This document shows, one piece after another, positions 1 to 9,231 of a stretch of 64,000 nucleotides of DNA. Made by a program: the position numbers and the translations under genes. The notes below the pieces were generated by a model. That model worked only from the letters and a program-made list of their open reading frames with translations, was not told the DNA's origin and searched no databases. The DNA is from an uncultured Alphaproteobacteria bacterium. Its GTDB lineage: Bacteria; Pseudomonadota; Alphaproteobacteria; UBA11222. Numbering within the stretch: the first letter of the stretch is position 1; each line of letters begins with the position of its first letter. The DNA lies in contig CAMYID010000016.1 in NCBI GenBank assembly GCA_947258435.1, positions 143,684 through 207,683 of the forward strand, written 5' to 3'.

Positions 1-1816
1 AGACGGAATCGATCACAACCTGTTGCTCGGGCTGGGTAAAGCCGAACTGTTGCCGATGCGCGGTTTCAAAACTCGCGCGCATTGCCTCTGCAGCCCCGGC
101 CTGCACCCCAAGACAGCTATCCGCACCGCGATAGCGCAGACTGACCTCATGCACGCAACGGATCTGCGCGGTCGGAATACCCTGGGCCGCCACTTCATCG
201 CGCGCCGCCGCCGCAAGCGTCTCGATCGCCCGATCAAGGCTTGCCACCGCCTCTGAAGATAGCGGCAGGTTGAGCGACTGCTCACGATGGGCGCGAATAT
301 CGGCAAGCCCCATGCCGTAAGCGGATAACACCCCTGCGAGCGGATGCAGGACAACCCGCTTCATGCCCAGCGCATCCGCCACAAGGCAGGCATGTTGCCC
401 GCCCGCACCCCCGAAACAGGCCAGGGCGTAATCGCTGACATCATAGCCGCGCTGCACCGAAATCTTCTTGATCGCCTGCGCCATGTTTTCAACAGCGATG
501 CGCAAGAATCCATCCGCCACCTCGACCGCTTCCGTGTCGCCGCCGATCGCCTCGGCCATATCGGCGAACTGCCGGTGCACCACCGCATCGTCGAGAGGCG
601 CCTGACCATCCGGGCCAAACAGATGCGGAAACAGGTCCGGCAGCAGTTTGCCCGTCATCACATTGGCATCGGTCACGGTCAGCGGCCCGCCGCGCCGGTA
701 ACAGGCGGGCCCCGGATCGGCACCGGCCGATTGCGGGCCGACCCGCATCCGCGCGCCATCATAGCGCAGAACAGAGCCGCCCCCCGCCGCGACGGTATGG
801 ATGCGCATCATCGGCGCACGCATCCGCACCCCGGCAACCAGCGTCTCGAAGGCCCGCTCATAGCTGCCATTATAATGCGATACATCGGTCGAGGTGCCGC
901 CCATGTCGAAACCGATCAGCCTGTCAAAACCCGCCCGCGCCGCCGTCTGCACCGCACCGACGACGCCGCCTGCCGGCCCTGACAGGATCGCATCGCGTCC
1001 CTGAAAAAGCCGCGCATCGGTCAGCCCGCCATTTGATTGCATGAACATGAGCCGGCAGCCCGGCCCGTCCTCGCCGCTGCCCTGACCGCCCGGCCCAGGT
1101 GCCAGCGCGTCTGCAAGCTGCGCCACATAGCGGCGCAAGATCGGCGACAGATAGGCATCGACAACCGTCGTATCGCCACGCCCGACAAATTTGATCAGCC
1201 GGCTGACCTCGTGACTGACCGAGAGCTGCGTAAAGCCGATCTCACGGGCAATTCCGGCCACTATTTGCTCATGGGCGGGATAGCGATAGCCATGCATGAA
1301 GACGATTGCCGCGGCGCGGATTCCCGTGTCATAGGCCGATTGCAGCGCCGCACGCACCACAGCGGGATCAGGCGTGCGGACAACCCTGCCATCGGCGCAC
1401 ACGCGTTCATCAATCTCGACAACCTGCTCATAGAGCATATCGGGCAGTATAATGGCCCGTGCAAACAATTCCGGCCGGTTCTGATAGCCGATCCGCAAAC
1501 CATCGGCGAACCCCCGCGTCGTCACAAAAAGCGTCCGCTCCCCCTCGCGCTCAAGCAGCGCATTGGTTGCAACCGTCGTACCCATGCGGATATGGGCGAT
1601 CTTATCTATGGGTACCGGCGCGCCATCGGGCACCTGCAGCAAGGCCCGAATGCCCGCAATCGCCGCATCGCGATAGCGCGCCCGATTCTCGGACAGCAGC
1701 TTGCGGGTATGAACATGCCCGTGCGGGTCCGACGCAACAATGTCGGTGAAGGTGCCGCCCCGGTCGATCCAGAAACGCCACTTGCCCGGAGCTGCATTGA
1801 TCCTCGCTGTTGCCAT
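1..1816 (-). CDS. 5-oxoprolinase / N-methylhydantoinase A-type ATPase, C-terminus cut by window edge
   Basis: About 605 N-terminal codons are present; the gene runs off base 1. The N-terminus carries the family's [15 protein letters not shown]-binding signature (about residues 16-27). Further in are an ATPase phosphate-binding motif of the form [12 protein letters not shown] and the segments MQSNGGL and SGPAGGVV, all diagnostic of the HyuA/oxoprolinase fold. Proteins beginning with this [10 protein letters not shown] pattern are usually the long fused HyuA-HyuB 5-oxoprolinases (about 1200 residues), which hydrolyse 5-oxo-L-proline to glutamate with ATP in the glutathione cycle. A stand-alone HyuA (about 690 residues) cannot be excluded because the end is missing. 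The ATG at 1816 is preceded by GAAGAGATCAGG. It is divergent from the djlA-like gene across a 204-base gap. Confidence 0.9.
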   Translation of the reverse strand, partial: MATARINAAPGKWRFWIDRGGTFTDIVASDPHGHVHTRKLLSENRARYRDAAIAGIRALLQVPDGAPVPIDKIAHIRMGTTVATNALLEREGERTLFVTTRGFADGLRIGYQNRPELFARAIILPDMLYEQVVEIDERVCADGRVVRTPDPAVVRAALQSAYDTGIRAAAIVFMHGYRYPAHEQIVAGIAREIGFTQLSVSHEVSRLIKFVGRGDTTVVDAYLSPILRRYVAQLADALAPGPGGQGSGEDGPGCRLMFMQSNGGLTDARLFQGRDAILSGPAGGVVGAVQTAARAGFDRLIGFDMGGTSTDVSHYNGSYERAFETLVAGVRMRAPMMRIHTVAAGGGSVLRYDGARMRVGPQSAGADPGPACYRRGGPLTVTDANVMTGKLLPDLFPHLFGPDGQAPLDDAVVHRQFADMAEAIGGDTEAVEVADGFLRIAVENMAQAIKKISVQRGYDVSDYALACFGGAGGQHACLVADALGMKRVVLHPLAGVLSAYGMGLADIRAHREQSLNLPLSSEAVASLDRAIETLAAAARDEVAAQGIPTAQIRCVHEVSLRYRGADSCLGVQAGAAEAMRASFETAHRQQFGFTQPEQQVVIDSV

Positions 1817-2020
1817 CCTGATCTCTTCACGTCAAAGCGACGGAAACCTGCCCTGTGATGCGTATCATTTTCGCAGGCGTTTCACTATTCCCGGTTTCGC
1901 CTGAATGGGGTAATCAACTGCGCTTACCATGCATGTGGCAAAGCACCGCTGCAAAGCCGTATTGGGGACTCGCGCCTTGTCACGTTATTTGCCATAGTCG
2001 TTCCGCAGGGGCAAAAAAGT

Positions 2021-2764
2021 ATGTCTATTTGGGGTAAAGTTTTTGGTGCAGCAGCGGGGCTTGCCGTTGGCGGGCCGCTTGGTGCCTTGCTGGGCGCGGT
2101 CGCAGGCCATTATGCCCTGGACCGCAACGACCAGCCGACCAGCCCCGACAATTTCGATCCCAGCGGCGATACAAACAAGGTTGCTTTCACGATCGGCGTC
2201 ATTGCGCTTGGGGCGAAGATGGCCAAGGCCGATGGCCAGGTGACCCGCGACGAGGTCAATGCCTTCAAGGAAGTATTCGAGATTCCGCCGCAGGAAATGG
2301 CGAATGTGGCCCGCGTATTCGACATGGCGCGGCAGGATGTGGCGGGCTATGAGCAATATGCGCGGCAGATCGCCAATATGTTCCGCCAGCAACCCCGCAT
2401 ATTTGAGGATCTGCTGGCGGGTCTGTTTCACATTGCGCTGGCAGACGGGAATTTTCACCCCAATGAGGAAAAATATCTGCATTCGGTGGCCGGTATCTTC
2501 GGATTTTCCGAGGATGACTGGATGCGCATCCGCGCCAGCCATCTTGGCCCCGACCAGGCCGACCCGTATGTAATTCTGGGCGTCAGCGCCGATGACAGCG
2601 ACGCGGCGATCAAAAAGGCCTACCGCCAGCTTGTCCGCGAAAACCATCCCGACAAGCTGATTGCCGAAGGCATGCCCGAAGAGTTCATCCAGCTTGCCAA
2701 TGAAAAGATCGCAACAATCAACGATGCCTATGATAAACTGTGCCGTATTCGTGGCATGAACTAA
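2021..2764 (+). CDS. djlA: DjlA-type co-chaperone (TerB-like domain plus C-terminal J domain)
   Basis: A 247-residue protein with the DjlA layout. A short glycine-rich hydrophobic N-terminus (residues 6-30, GAAAGLAVGGPLGALLGAV) probably inserts in the inner membrane. A helical TerB/DjlA-like domain spans about 50-170. The C-terminal J domain is at about 180-245, with HPD at 209-211, the motif that stimulates DnaK ATPase. The J domain at the very C-terminus and the TerB domain separate it from DnaJ and CbpA. The ATG at 2021 follows AGGGGCAAAAAAGT. The next gene on the strand starts 95 bases downstream, so it may be monocistronic. DjlA proteins are known as envelope-stress co-chaperones; the partner here is inferred to be DnaK. 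Confidence 0.85.
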   Translation: MSIWGKVFGAAAGLAVGGPLGALLGAVAGHYALDRNDQPTSPDNFDPSGDTNKVAFTIGVIALGAKMAKADGQVTRDEVNAFKEVFEIPPQEMANVARVFDMARQDVAGYEQYARQIANMFRQQPRIFEDLLAGLFHIALADGNFHPNEEKYLHSVAGIFGFSEDDWMRIRASHLGPDQADPYVILGVSADDSDAAIKKAYRQLVRENHPDKLIAEGMPEEFIQLANEKIATINDAYDKLCRIRGMN

Positions 2765-2859
2765 CGGCATCCGTGGCGTTTTCCGCCCCCTCCGCATCGT
2801 AACGACTCCACCGCCCGGCATATCTGGAATGCCCGTCAAGCGCGGGGTCGGAGACTATT

Positions 2860-3729
2860 ATGAGCCCACCCCATATCGCCCTTATCCTGATCATTACCCT
2901 GATCTGGGGCTTTAACTTTGTGGCCGGCAAGGCGGGGGTGGACGAGATGCCGCCGATTTTGTTCACCGGGCTGCGTTTTCTTCTGCTGTTTGTTGTGCTG
3001 TCGCCGTTCCTGCGTATTCACAGAGGCCAGATGTGGCCGATTTTTGTGATCTCCATGACCATGGGCGGGGTGCATTTCGCACTGTTCTATGGCGGGCTGG
3101 CGGCGGCAGACGATGTGTCGACGGTTGCAATCGCGGTACAGCTCGGCGTGCCCTTTTCCACAATCATGTCGATCCTGTTCCTGAATGAGAAAGTCTATTG
3201 GCGGCGCTGGAGCGGGATCGCCCTGTCATTTCTGGGGGTGATGGTGATCGGCTTCGACCCCAGGGTTTTTACCTATATTGACGGGCTCATGCTGGTGGTT
3301 GCCGCGGCCTTTGTCGGCTCTATTGCGATGATTTTCATGCGCCAGCTCAAGGATGTACCGGTCTTCCAGCTGCAGGCCTGGATCGCACTGTTAAGCTGGC
3401 CACTGCTGTTTCTGTTCAGCGCGATCATGGAGCAGGATCAGCTTGAGGCCATCCGGTCGGCAAGCTGGCTTGGCTGGTCCGGTGTGCTTTACACCGCAAT
3501 CGGCGCCAGCCTGATCGGCCATGCGGGGATGTATTATCTGCTGCAACGCTATGAGGTGACGCAGACAGCGCCCCTGACCCTGCTGGCACCGATCTGGGGC
3601 GTGATATTCAGCGTGCTGCTGCTTGGTGATACGCTTACTGAACGGATTCTGATCGGCGGTATCATGACGCTTGTCGGGGTCGGGATCGTGTCGATGCGGC
3701 AGAAAGAACTTGTTGATACCGGGCCCTGA
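2860..3729 (+). CDS. EamA/DMT-family membrane transporter
   Basis: A 289-residue protein with about ten hydrophobic segments arranged as two EamA repeats. It starts with the typical IALILIITLIWGFNFVAGK, and the second repeat contains the characteristic PLTLLAPIWGVIFSVLLLGDTLT. DMT exporters of this length move amino acids, nucleosides or other small metabolites out of the cell; the substrate cannot be read from sequence. The ATG at 2860 is preceded by GTCGGAG. The stop is followed after three bases by the start of the amidase gene, so the two are probably co-transcribed. Confidence 0.9.
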   Translation: MSPPHIALILIITLIWGFNFVAGKAGVDEMPPILFTGLRFLLLFVVLSPFLRIHRGQMWPIFVISMTMGGVHFALFYGGLAAADDVSTVAIAVQLGVPFSTIMSILFLNEKVYWRRWSGIALSFLGVMVIGFDPRVFTYIDGLMLVVAAAFVGSIAMIFMRQLKDVPVFQLQAWIALLSWPLLFLFSAIMEQDQLEAIRSASWLGWSGVLYTAIGASLIGHAGMYYLLQRYEVTQTAPLTLLAPIWGVIFSVLLLGDTLTERILIGGIMTLVGVGIVSMRQKELVDTGP

Positions 3730-3732
3730 GCC

Positions 3733-4482
3733 ATGCGGATCGTCGAACGCCCCTCCCCCAACTATACTGCACGCAGGGATGAGGCAGCGGTGGATATCCT
3801 GCTGCTGCACTATACCGGAATGATTTCGCGCGAACATGCGCTGGTACGGCTTTGCGACAGACAGGCGGCGGTGAGCGCCCATTATCTGATCGACACAGAC
3901 GGGCTTGTTTACCGCCTTGTTGCCGAGGAACAACGCGCCTGGCATGCAGGGGTGAGCTATTGGGGCGGCGTCCGCGATATCAACAGCCACGCAATCGGGA
4001 TCGAACTTGTCAATCCCGGGCATGCGCTCGGCTATCGCCCGTTTCCACCGGCGCAGATGACAGCACTTGCCGGTCTTGCTGCCGACATTCTGGCGCGCCA
4101 TCAGGCCATCACCCCTGACAGGGTGCTTGGCCATTCCGATGTCGCGCCCGCGCGTAAGACCGATCCGGGGGAAAAATTCAACTGGCAATGGCTCGCGGAA
4201 CGGGGAATTGGGTTGTGGCCACGCCGCGCGCCCGAGGCTGGGCCGTCTGATCCCCGGCCCGCGACGCCCGGACGGCAGGAAATCGCGCAACTGCAAAAGC
4301 TGCTTGTCGATTTTGGCTATGAGGTGCCGCAAAGCGGGATTTTGGGGGTGACGAGTCGCGCTGCCCTGAGCGCTTTTCAGCGGCATTTCCGCCCCTGGCG
4401 GATCGACGGGCTGCCCGATCGCGAGACCCGTGCCCGGCTGGAGGACCTGCTTGCGCAACGGTCGGTGATCGGCAAAGCTTGA
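3733..4482 (+). CDS. N-acetylmuramoyl-L-alanine amidase with peptidoglycan-binding domain (AmpD/AmiD type)
   Basis: A 249-residue protein. Residues 1-155 are an Amidase_2 zinc domain: the first zinc histidine is in LLLHYTG (near residue 28), the central region reads HYLIDTDGLVYRLV and GIELVNPG, and the second zinc site region is LGHSDVAPARKTDPG (about 135-149). Residues about 178-245 form a PG_binding_1 domain (IAQLQKLLVDFGYEVPQSGILGV). It would cleave the bond between MurNAc and the stem peptide during cell-wall turnover. No signal peptide is visible, which fits a cytoplasmic AmpD-like recycling role, although AmiD relatives are lipoproteins. It lies 3 bases after the EamA gene. Its stop codon overlaps the candidate -35 element of rnpB. 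Confidence 0.9.
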   Translation: MRIVERPSPNYTARRDEAAVDILLLHYTGMISREHALVRLCDRQAAVSAHYLIDTDGLVYRLVAEEQRAWHAGVSYWGGVRDINSHAIGIELVNPGHALGYRPFPPAQMTALAGLAADILARHQAITPDRVLGHSDVAPARKTDPGEKFNWQWLAERGIGLWPRRAPEAGPSDPRPATPGRQEIAQLQKLLVDFGYEVPQSGILGVTSRAALSAFQRHFRPWRIDGLPDRETRARLEDLLAQRSVIGKA

Positions 4483-4507
4483 CCCGCCCTGACAGGCACC
4501 CGATATT
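4479..4507 (+). promoter_or_regulatory. candidate promoter of rnpB
   Basis: TTGACC at 4479-4484 and GATATT at 4502-4507 are separated by 17 bases. The predicted start, 7 bases after the -10, is 4514, exactly where the P1 helix of RNase P RNA begins. The -35 contains the TGA stop of the upstream amidase gene. The -10 matches the sigma-70 consensus at only 4 of 6 positions, so this is an inference from spacing and position. Confidence 0.55.
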
Positions 4508-4513
4508 GCAAGC

Positions 4514-4906
4514 GTCAGATGGCCGGATGGCCGCTCCCCTGCCGCACGCGGTCGGGGGAGAGGAAAGTCCGGGCTCCACGGAAACACGGTGCCGGGTAAC
4601 GCCCGGCGGGGGCGACCCCAGGGAAAGTGCCACAGAGAACAGACCGCCAGCCGGTCCTTTTGGGCCATGGGCTGGCAAGGGTGAAAAGGTGCGGTAAGAG
4701 CGCACCGCGCAACTGGTAACAGGGGCGGCAGGGTAAACCCCACCGGGAGCAAAGCCAAATAGGGACAACGCGCCGCTTCCGCGGCAGACGGGTTTCCGCG
4801 TCAGTTGTCCGGGTCGGCTGCTTGAGGCATGCGGCAACGCATGTCCCAGATGAATGGTCATCATCCGCTTCGCGCGGATACAGAACCCGGCTTACAGGCC
4901 ATCTGA
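4514..4906 (+). ncRNA. rnpB: RNase P RNA, bacterial class A
   Basis: The ends pair perfectly as helix P1: GTCAGATGGCC at 4514-4524 with GGCCATCTGAC at 4896-4906. The universally conserved CR-I/P4 sequence GAGGAAAGTCCGGGCTCC lies at 4560-4577 and its partner region ACAGAACCCGGCTTACAGGCC at about 4880-4899. Between them are other conserved elements such as CAGGGAAAGTGCCACAGAGA and GTAAACCCCACCGGGAGCAA. The length of 393 bases fits alphaproteobacterial RNase P RNA. This ribozyme removes the 5' leader of pre-tRNAs. The open frames crossing this stretch are chance readings. Confidence 0.96.
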
Positions 4907-4924
4907 CAATCTGCATCGCCGCTC

Positions 4925-6088
4925 TCAGGCGGCAACGGAGATCAGCCGGCTTGCGGGCAGGATGAAATAGACCCGCGTTCCGACGCCGGGCTTGCTTTTG
5001 ATATGAAAGCTTCCCGCATGCATTTCGACAAGCGCCTTGCAAAGCGGCAATCCCAAGCCAACCCCTTCATTATTGCCACTCAGCTCATTTTCCGCCTGCC
5101 CGAAATTTTCCAGTATTGCGGGTATGTCGGCCTCATCGATTCCGACGCCGGTATCCTGTACGCAAACGAATAACTCACCTTGCCGGGCCAAACCGGTTGA
5201 AATGGCGATTGTTCCGCCCGCGGGGGTGAACTTGACCGCATTGGTCAGCAGATTGAGCAGAATTTGCCGGACTTTCTTTGCATCCACGCGCAGCAGCGGC
5301 AAATCGTCGGGCAGACAGCTTGTAACCGACAAGCCTGCCTTTTCGGCACGGCGCACGATCTGCTGAACAGCCGAGGCGATAAGCTCCCCGATATCGCAAC
5401 TTTCTTCATCAAGCTGCATGCGCCCCGCCTCGATGCAGGCCACATCAAGCAGATCATTCACAAGCCCCAGCAGATGTTCCCCGCTGCGATATATATCGGC
5501 GGCATAATCTTGATACCGGGCATCGCCCACAGGGCCGTATAACTGCTGCTGCAGAATTTCGGAAAAGCCCATGATGGCATTCAGCGGCGTGCGCAGCTCA
5601 TGGCTCATATTGGCAAGAAACTGGGTCTTTGAACGGTTTGCCCGTTCCGCCTGCAACCGCGCCAGCTCAAGCTCGACCGCGCGTTCCCTGTTATAGGCCA
5701 GATTGAAGCGCAGCAGGCCAAGCGCCGTGCCGATGCCGTAATAATCGCTGCCCTGGCAAATGATCAGCCCCTTGAGCAACGCACTTGGCTGCTCGCTGGC
5801 GATGAGCCGGCTCAGATCAATAATACTCATTTCAACATCAACGATCAGCGGCGCATGGTCCATCAATACACTGATCGATTTTTTTGCGTATAAAGCCCAG
5901 CCGAACTGGTGGGACAGCTGGACCAGGAATTCATGCCTGTTGACAAGTCCGACCGGACGCCCGCCATCCACAACCGCGGCAGCAAGCAGGTCAGGATCGG
6001 CCGAAAAGACCTGGTGCACCTCCGCACAACTGACATCCAGCGGAAACGGTGCGATTGGCTCCGCCAAAGCATGCAATTTACTACCCAT
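4925..6088 (-). CDS. sensor histidine kinase with N-terminal CBS-like region (orphan)
   Basis: A 387-residue kinase with no membrane segment. Residues about 15-130 resemble a CBS-domain pair (VFSADPDLLAAAVVDGGRPVGLVNR, then a second copy around 80-130). A linker helix follows, then HisKA with the phospho-acceptor H163 in NMSHELRTPLNA. The HATPase_c domain has an N box (NLLTNAVKFT), a G1 box (DTGVGID) and a G2 box (GVGLGLPLCK). It is expected to sense a cytoplasmic ligand, perhaps a nucleotide through the CBS-like region, and pass phosphate to a response regulator. None is encoded nearby. I chose ATG 6088 because GAGGGG lies just upstream; an upstream ATG at 6142 lacks a ribosome site. It converges on rnpB. 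Confidence 0.87.
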   Translation of the reverse strand: MGSKLHALAEPIAPFPLDVSCAEVHQVFSADPDLLAAAVVDGGRPVGLVNRHEFLVQLSHQFGWALYAKKSISVLMDHAPLIVDVEMSIIDLSRLIASEQPSALLKGLIICQGSDYYGIGTALGLLRFNLAYNRERAVELELARLQAERANRSKTQFLANMSHELRTPLNAIMGFSEILQQQLYGPVGDARYQDYAADIYRSGEHLLGLVNDLLDVACIEAGRMQLDEESCDIGELIASAVQQIVRRAEKAGLSVTSCLPDDLPLLRVDAKKVRQILLNLLTNAVKFTPAGGTIAISTGLARQGELFVCVQDTGVGIDEADIPAILENFGQAENELSGNNEGVGLGLPLCKALVEMHAGSFHIKSKPGVGTRVYFILPASRLISVAA

Positions 6089-6142
6089 CCATCCCCTCGA
6101 CACGCAACTATGGAGAGACATTAACAGACGGCAGTTTAGCAA

Positions 6143-6310
6143 AGAAAGATGACAGTTATATGTAATTTTTTCTTCTTCTGAAATAATTAACAGATTAATA
6201 ACTTTATAATTATTAGTAGATCATTAATAATATTTAAAATATTGAAATTATTACAAATAATTATTTATAGTTTTATGAATCGGAAAATAAAACCATAAAT
6301 TAGCGAAATA
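6143..6310. other. extremely AT-rich intergenic island between kinase and TetR genes
   Basis: The gap between the kinase start (6088) and the TetR start (about 6427) holds no gene. Bases 6181-6300 contain only about 15 G or C in 120, against a coding background above 60% GC. It contains the perfect palindrome AAATAATTATTT (about 6255-6266) and an inverted pair TAATAAT/ATTATTA. It probably contains both divergent promoters and could bind an AT-specific nucleoid protein of the MucR or H-NS type; that is an inference. Confidence 0.6.
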
Positions 6311-6426
6311 CTCATACCACAACCGCCTCCGCAGCGTATAAAACTCATGGTATAATATTCAGAAATTGGCAGACTAGCTCATTTTCTGATAAGCAATTGC
6401 CAATGGTAAATTTGGTGGAGACACGT

Positions 6427-7143
6427 GTGAACAGGGCACCTGCACGCAACCTGCGCCGCGGCGATACAAAAGCCCGGCTGATGGATGCCGGCGAGCAGCT
6501 TTTCTCCCGTTACGGGCTGGACGCTGTCACGATCCGGCAGATCAATCAGGCCGCCGGGCAGCGGAACACGTCATCGCTGCTGTACCATTTCGGCTCCAAG
6601 GAAGGGTTGGTGGAAGCGATCTTCATCGACCGCTTTGCCGGGATCAATGCAAGGCGGCACGAAATGCTGGCGGCCCTGCCCGACCCCTTGACCGAAGCGC
6701 ATATTCCGCTTCTTGCACAGGCCGCTGTCCTGCCCTTTGTCGAGCATATGCAAGCCCATGAAAGCGGCACCGATTTCATTCGCTTTTTCGCGCTTGTTTA
6801 TAGCGATCCGCAATTCCGCATATCGTCCGAGGTGTGGCGTGAGCATACCTCCTCGGCGCGGCGGCTGGCGCAGCTGGCAATGGCACTGATGCCCGATGTG
6901 CCGCAGGAAGCCGCAATCCAGCGGGTCGGGCTGATGGCGACGAGCGTGTTTCACTGGCTTGCCAACTGGCACCGGCTCATTCTTGGCGATACACGCGAAC
7001 GGATCGCGGAACATGATGCGCTGACCGCACCGCCCGACAGTTTCGTTGCCAATATCATCGACCTGATCATCGCCGCCGTGAAGGCGCCCTATTCAGGCGC
7101 GGCCATCGCGACCGCGCAACAACCGGACATGCCCACCGCCTAG
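6427..7143 (+). CDS. TetR/AcrR-family transcriptional regulator
   Basis: A 238-residue regulator with an N-terminal TetR helix-turn-helix at about residues 9-60 (ARLMDAGEQLFSRYGLDAVTIRQINQAAGQRNTSSLLYHFGSKEGLVEAIF) and a ligand-binding all-helical C-terminal part. I prefer the GTG at 6427 because GGTGGAG lies 6 bases upstream. An ATG at 6403 and a TTG at 6397 in frame have no obvious ribosome site. It is convergent with the Rieske oxygenase gene (38 bases between stops), so it may control that catabolic operon, but the autoregulated target is unknown. The C-terminal tail after about residue 215 (SGAAIATAQQP) looks disordered. Confidence 0.85.
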   Translation: MNRAPARNLRRGDTKARLMDAGEQLFSRYGLDAVTIRQINQAAGQRNTSSLLYHFGSKEGLVEAIFIDRFAGINARRHEMLAALPDPLTEAHIPLLAQAAVLPFVEHMQAHESGTDFIRFFALVYSDPQFRISSEVWREHTSSARRLAQLAMALMPDVPQEAAIQRVGLMATSVFHWLANWHRLILGDTRERIAEHDALTAPPDSFVANIIDLIIAAVKAPYSGAAIATAQQPDMPTA

Positions 7144-7180
7144 CAAGCGCCCCTTCACAAGATGCAGGGCGCTACCGATT

Positions 7181-8332
7181 TCAGCGATTGATACCAAGCG
7201 CCTTGCGCAGCGATTTATGATAGTGGATGAGCGAGGGCTCGTTCCGGCCATAGATAATCTCGCTCTGGGCGCCGGAATAAAAACCCGCATGCAGCTTCTC
7301 GCTGAGCGGAAAATCCTCCTGCTCCACTGTCGCCAGTGCGATATCGAAATTATTGTCCCAATGCCGCTTTTCGCTGTCACTTTCCGGTTCTGACGGCGCA
7401 TAGAGCGAGAAAGTGATATTGGTGCGATCCGGGTTATCGCCATCGGGATAGGCGCACCAGGCTTCGGCGTGATCGCCCTGCCAGATGAAGGTGGTGTTGG
7501 GGAACATCAGATAGATAATCGCGGTATAGGGCAGCAGATCCCGCTCTTCGGGCTTTTGATCGGCAAGTTTTTCATAGCCGCGTCGTGCGGCCACCATTCG
7601 CAGATTAAGGTCATAGGCATCAAAGGTCGATACCCGTTCATCGACAAGCGGGCTGACCGTCGCCTTGTGCAGCACCGGCAGATGATAGGTTTCAAGGAAG
7701 GTGTCCTGCACGATCTTCCAGTTGAAATTATAGCTCATCTCGGCAGTGCGGTAATGCACATAGCGATCAAAGCCAAAGGCCGCCATCTCCGGCGCAAGCC
7801 CGCCAAGCTGCGCGTCGATATCCACCGGACCGCCCGGCGTCGGGCGTACGAAAATGAGCCCGTACTTTTCCGCGACCGGCAAGGGGGTCAGCCCCATTGT
7901 GGCCTTGTCGACAGTGCCGAAATTCTTCTCCTGAAGAATATTCACAAGCGCGCCCGCGGTATCATAGGTCCAGCCATGATAGGGGCAGGAAAAGCGCCGC
8001 TTGCCCTTGCCGCACCCTTCCAGAAGCTTTGCGCCGCGATGCCGGCAGACATTGAGAAATGCCTTCACCGCCCCGTCATCGCCGCGGATGACGAGAATCG
8101 GCACCCCGGTCAGATGATTGGTCAGATAATCACCGGGCTTTGGAATTTGCTGTGAAATTCCCATGAACAAGGGAGTCTGCCGGAACAGCAACTCCTGTTC
8201 GCGCGCAAGCCGCGCCCGGTCGGTATAGGCACTGACCTCATTGCGGAACGGCGCTTCGGCAAGCGCCTGCGTGCCCTGCGCATTATAGGCAAGCAACCGT
8301 TCGGACAGTTCGATCTGCATCGCCTTTTCCAT
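7181..8332 (-). CDS. Rieske-type aromatic-ring-hydroxylating oxygenase, alpha subunit
   Basis: A 383-residue oxygenase component. The Rieske [2Fe-2S] ligands are C96-x-H98 and C116-x2-H119 (CRHRG and CPYHGW). The catalytic domain contains NFNWKIVQDTFLETYHLPVLHK with the likely mononuclear iron histidines and the bridging aspartate. Such enzymes insert oxygen into rings or C-H/N-methyl bonds using electrons from a separate reductase; no reductase or ferredoxin gene lies next to it. It is last in a five-gene minus-strand run, 41 bases after the BadH-like gene, suggesting a substrate entering the same CoA-ester pathway. The specificity is not readable. The start is preceded by AAGGGAGT. Confidence 0.9.
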   Translation of the reverse strand: MEKAMQIELSERLLAYNAQGTQALAEAPFRNEVSAYTDRARLAREQELLFRQTPLFMGISQQIPKPGDYLTNHLTGVPILVIRGDDGAVKAFLNVCRHRGAKLLEGCGKGKRRFSCPYHGWTYDTAGALVNILQEKNFGTVDKATMGLTPLPVAEKYGLIFVRPTPGGPVDIDAQLGGLAPEMAAFGFDRYVHYRTAEMSYNFNWKIVQDTFLETYHLPVLHKATVSPLVDERVSTFDAYDLNLRMVAARRGYEKLADQKPEERDLLPYTAIIYLMFPNTTFIWQGDHAEAWCAYPDGDNPDRTNITFSLYAPSEPESDSEKRHWDNNFDIALATVEQEDFPLSEKLHAGFYSGAQSEIIYGRNEPSLIHYHKSLRKALGINR

Positions 8333-8373
8333 GGCAAACTCCCTTTTTCGCTACCTGTTGTTATGCGGACAGA

Positions 8374-9168
8374 TTACCCGACCATGGAATAACCGCCGCT
8401 GACACTCAGCACCTGCCCGGTGACATGCCCGGCCACCGCCCCCGACGATAGAAACAGAATGGCATTGGCAAGGTCCTGCGGCCGCCCGAGCTTCTTGAGC
8501 GGCAGGGTCGCGGCAATCTTTTCGAACTGATCCTCTGTAAACATGGCATTCCGGTCGGCCCACATGCTGCCTTCGGCCACTTCCTCATCCGCATCGGGGA
8601 TAGTGACTCCGGGACACACCACATTGCAGCGAATGCCATAGCGGCCATTTTCCTTGGCGATTGTCTTCATGAAGCTGTTGACGCCCGCCTTCATCGCACC
8701 ATAAACCGCCTCGCGCGGTTCGCCCTGCCGGCTGGCATCAGAACTGACCGACACGATCGAACCGCCACTCTTCACCATATGCTCCAGCACCGTATAGGTG
8801 CAGTTCAGCATACCGATGAAATTGATCTTGATAATCTTTTCCCAGAAATCCGGTGTCGTCTGCATAAAGAACATCAGATCGTCCCAGCCGACATTGTTGA
8901 CAAGCACATCGACACCGCCGAATTTTCCGGCCGCCGCATCGACCATATTCCTGACCTGCGCCATATCGGTAATATCGGTTTTCACCACCTGGACATCGGC
9001 TGCGCCAAGGCTGCGCGCCTCCTCGGCCACCTTTTCCCCCTGCTCCGCATCGAGTTCGGCCACCGTGATACTGGCCCCCTCACGCGCAAAGCCCAGCGTG
9101 ATCGCGCGACCGATATTGGATGCGCCACCTGTGACAATCACCGATTTTCCGCCAAGTTCCAGATCCAT
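8374..9168 (-). CDS. badH: SDR dehydrogenase, BadH-like (2-hydroxycyclohexanecarboxyl-CoA dehydrogenase)
   Basis: A classical short-chain dehydrogenase: cofactor motif TGGASNIG near residue 13, NNVG near residue 90, the active-site serine in VSSDAS and YGAMK as the catalytic Tyr/Lys. The motifs NNVGWDD, SSDASRQG-EAVYG and the C-terminal GQVLSVSGG closely match what I remember of BadH of Rhodopseudomonas palustris, which oxidises 2-hydroxycyclohexanecarboxyl-CoA to the 2-keto form, the substrate of BadI. A BadI homologue in the same operon supports this. ATG 9168 has GGGAG eight bases upstream; the ATG at 9174 would sit too close to it. It could still be another 3-hydroxyacyl-CoA dehydrogenase. 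Confidence 0.78.
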   Translation of the reverse strand: MDLELGGKSVIVTGGASNIGRAITLGFAREGASITVAELDAEQGEKVAEEARSLGAADVQVVKTDITDMAQVRNMVDAAAGKFGGVDVLVNNVGWDDLMFFMQTTPDFWEKIIKINFIGMLNCTYTVLEHMVKSGGSIVSVSSDASRQGEPREAVYGAMKAGVNSFMKTIAKENGRYGIRCNVVCPGVTIPDADEEVAEGSMWADRNAMFTEDQFEKIAATLPLKKLGRPQDLANAILFLSSGAVAGHVTGQVLSVSGGYSMVG

Positions 9169-9231
9169 CTTCATTACTCCCTGCTGTGTTTTTATGCCGG
9201 CTCAACGCCGTCTTGTGTCGAAATGTCCTGT

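Noticed and set aside
3391..4758. A 455-codon minus-strand frame over the EamA/amidase genes and into rnpB
   Set aside because: It crosses a structured RNA gene and two real coding genes and has no protein family features.
6149..6166. A possible Pho box (ATTACATATAACTGTCAT on the minus strand) upstream of the histidine kinase
   Set aside because: One half-site is perfect but the other matches only 4 of 7, and the surrounding AT-rich sequence makes such matches easy by chance.
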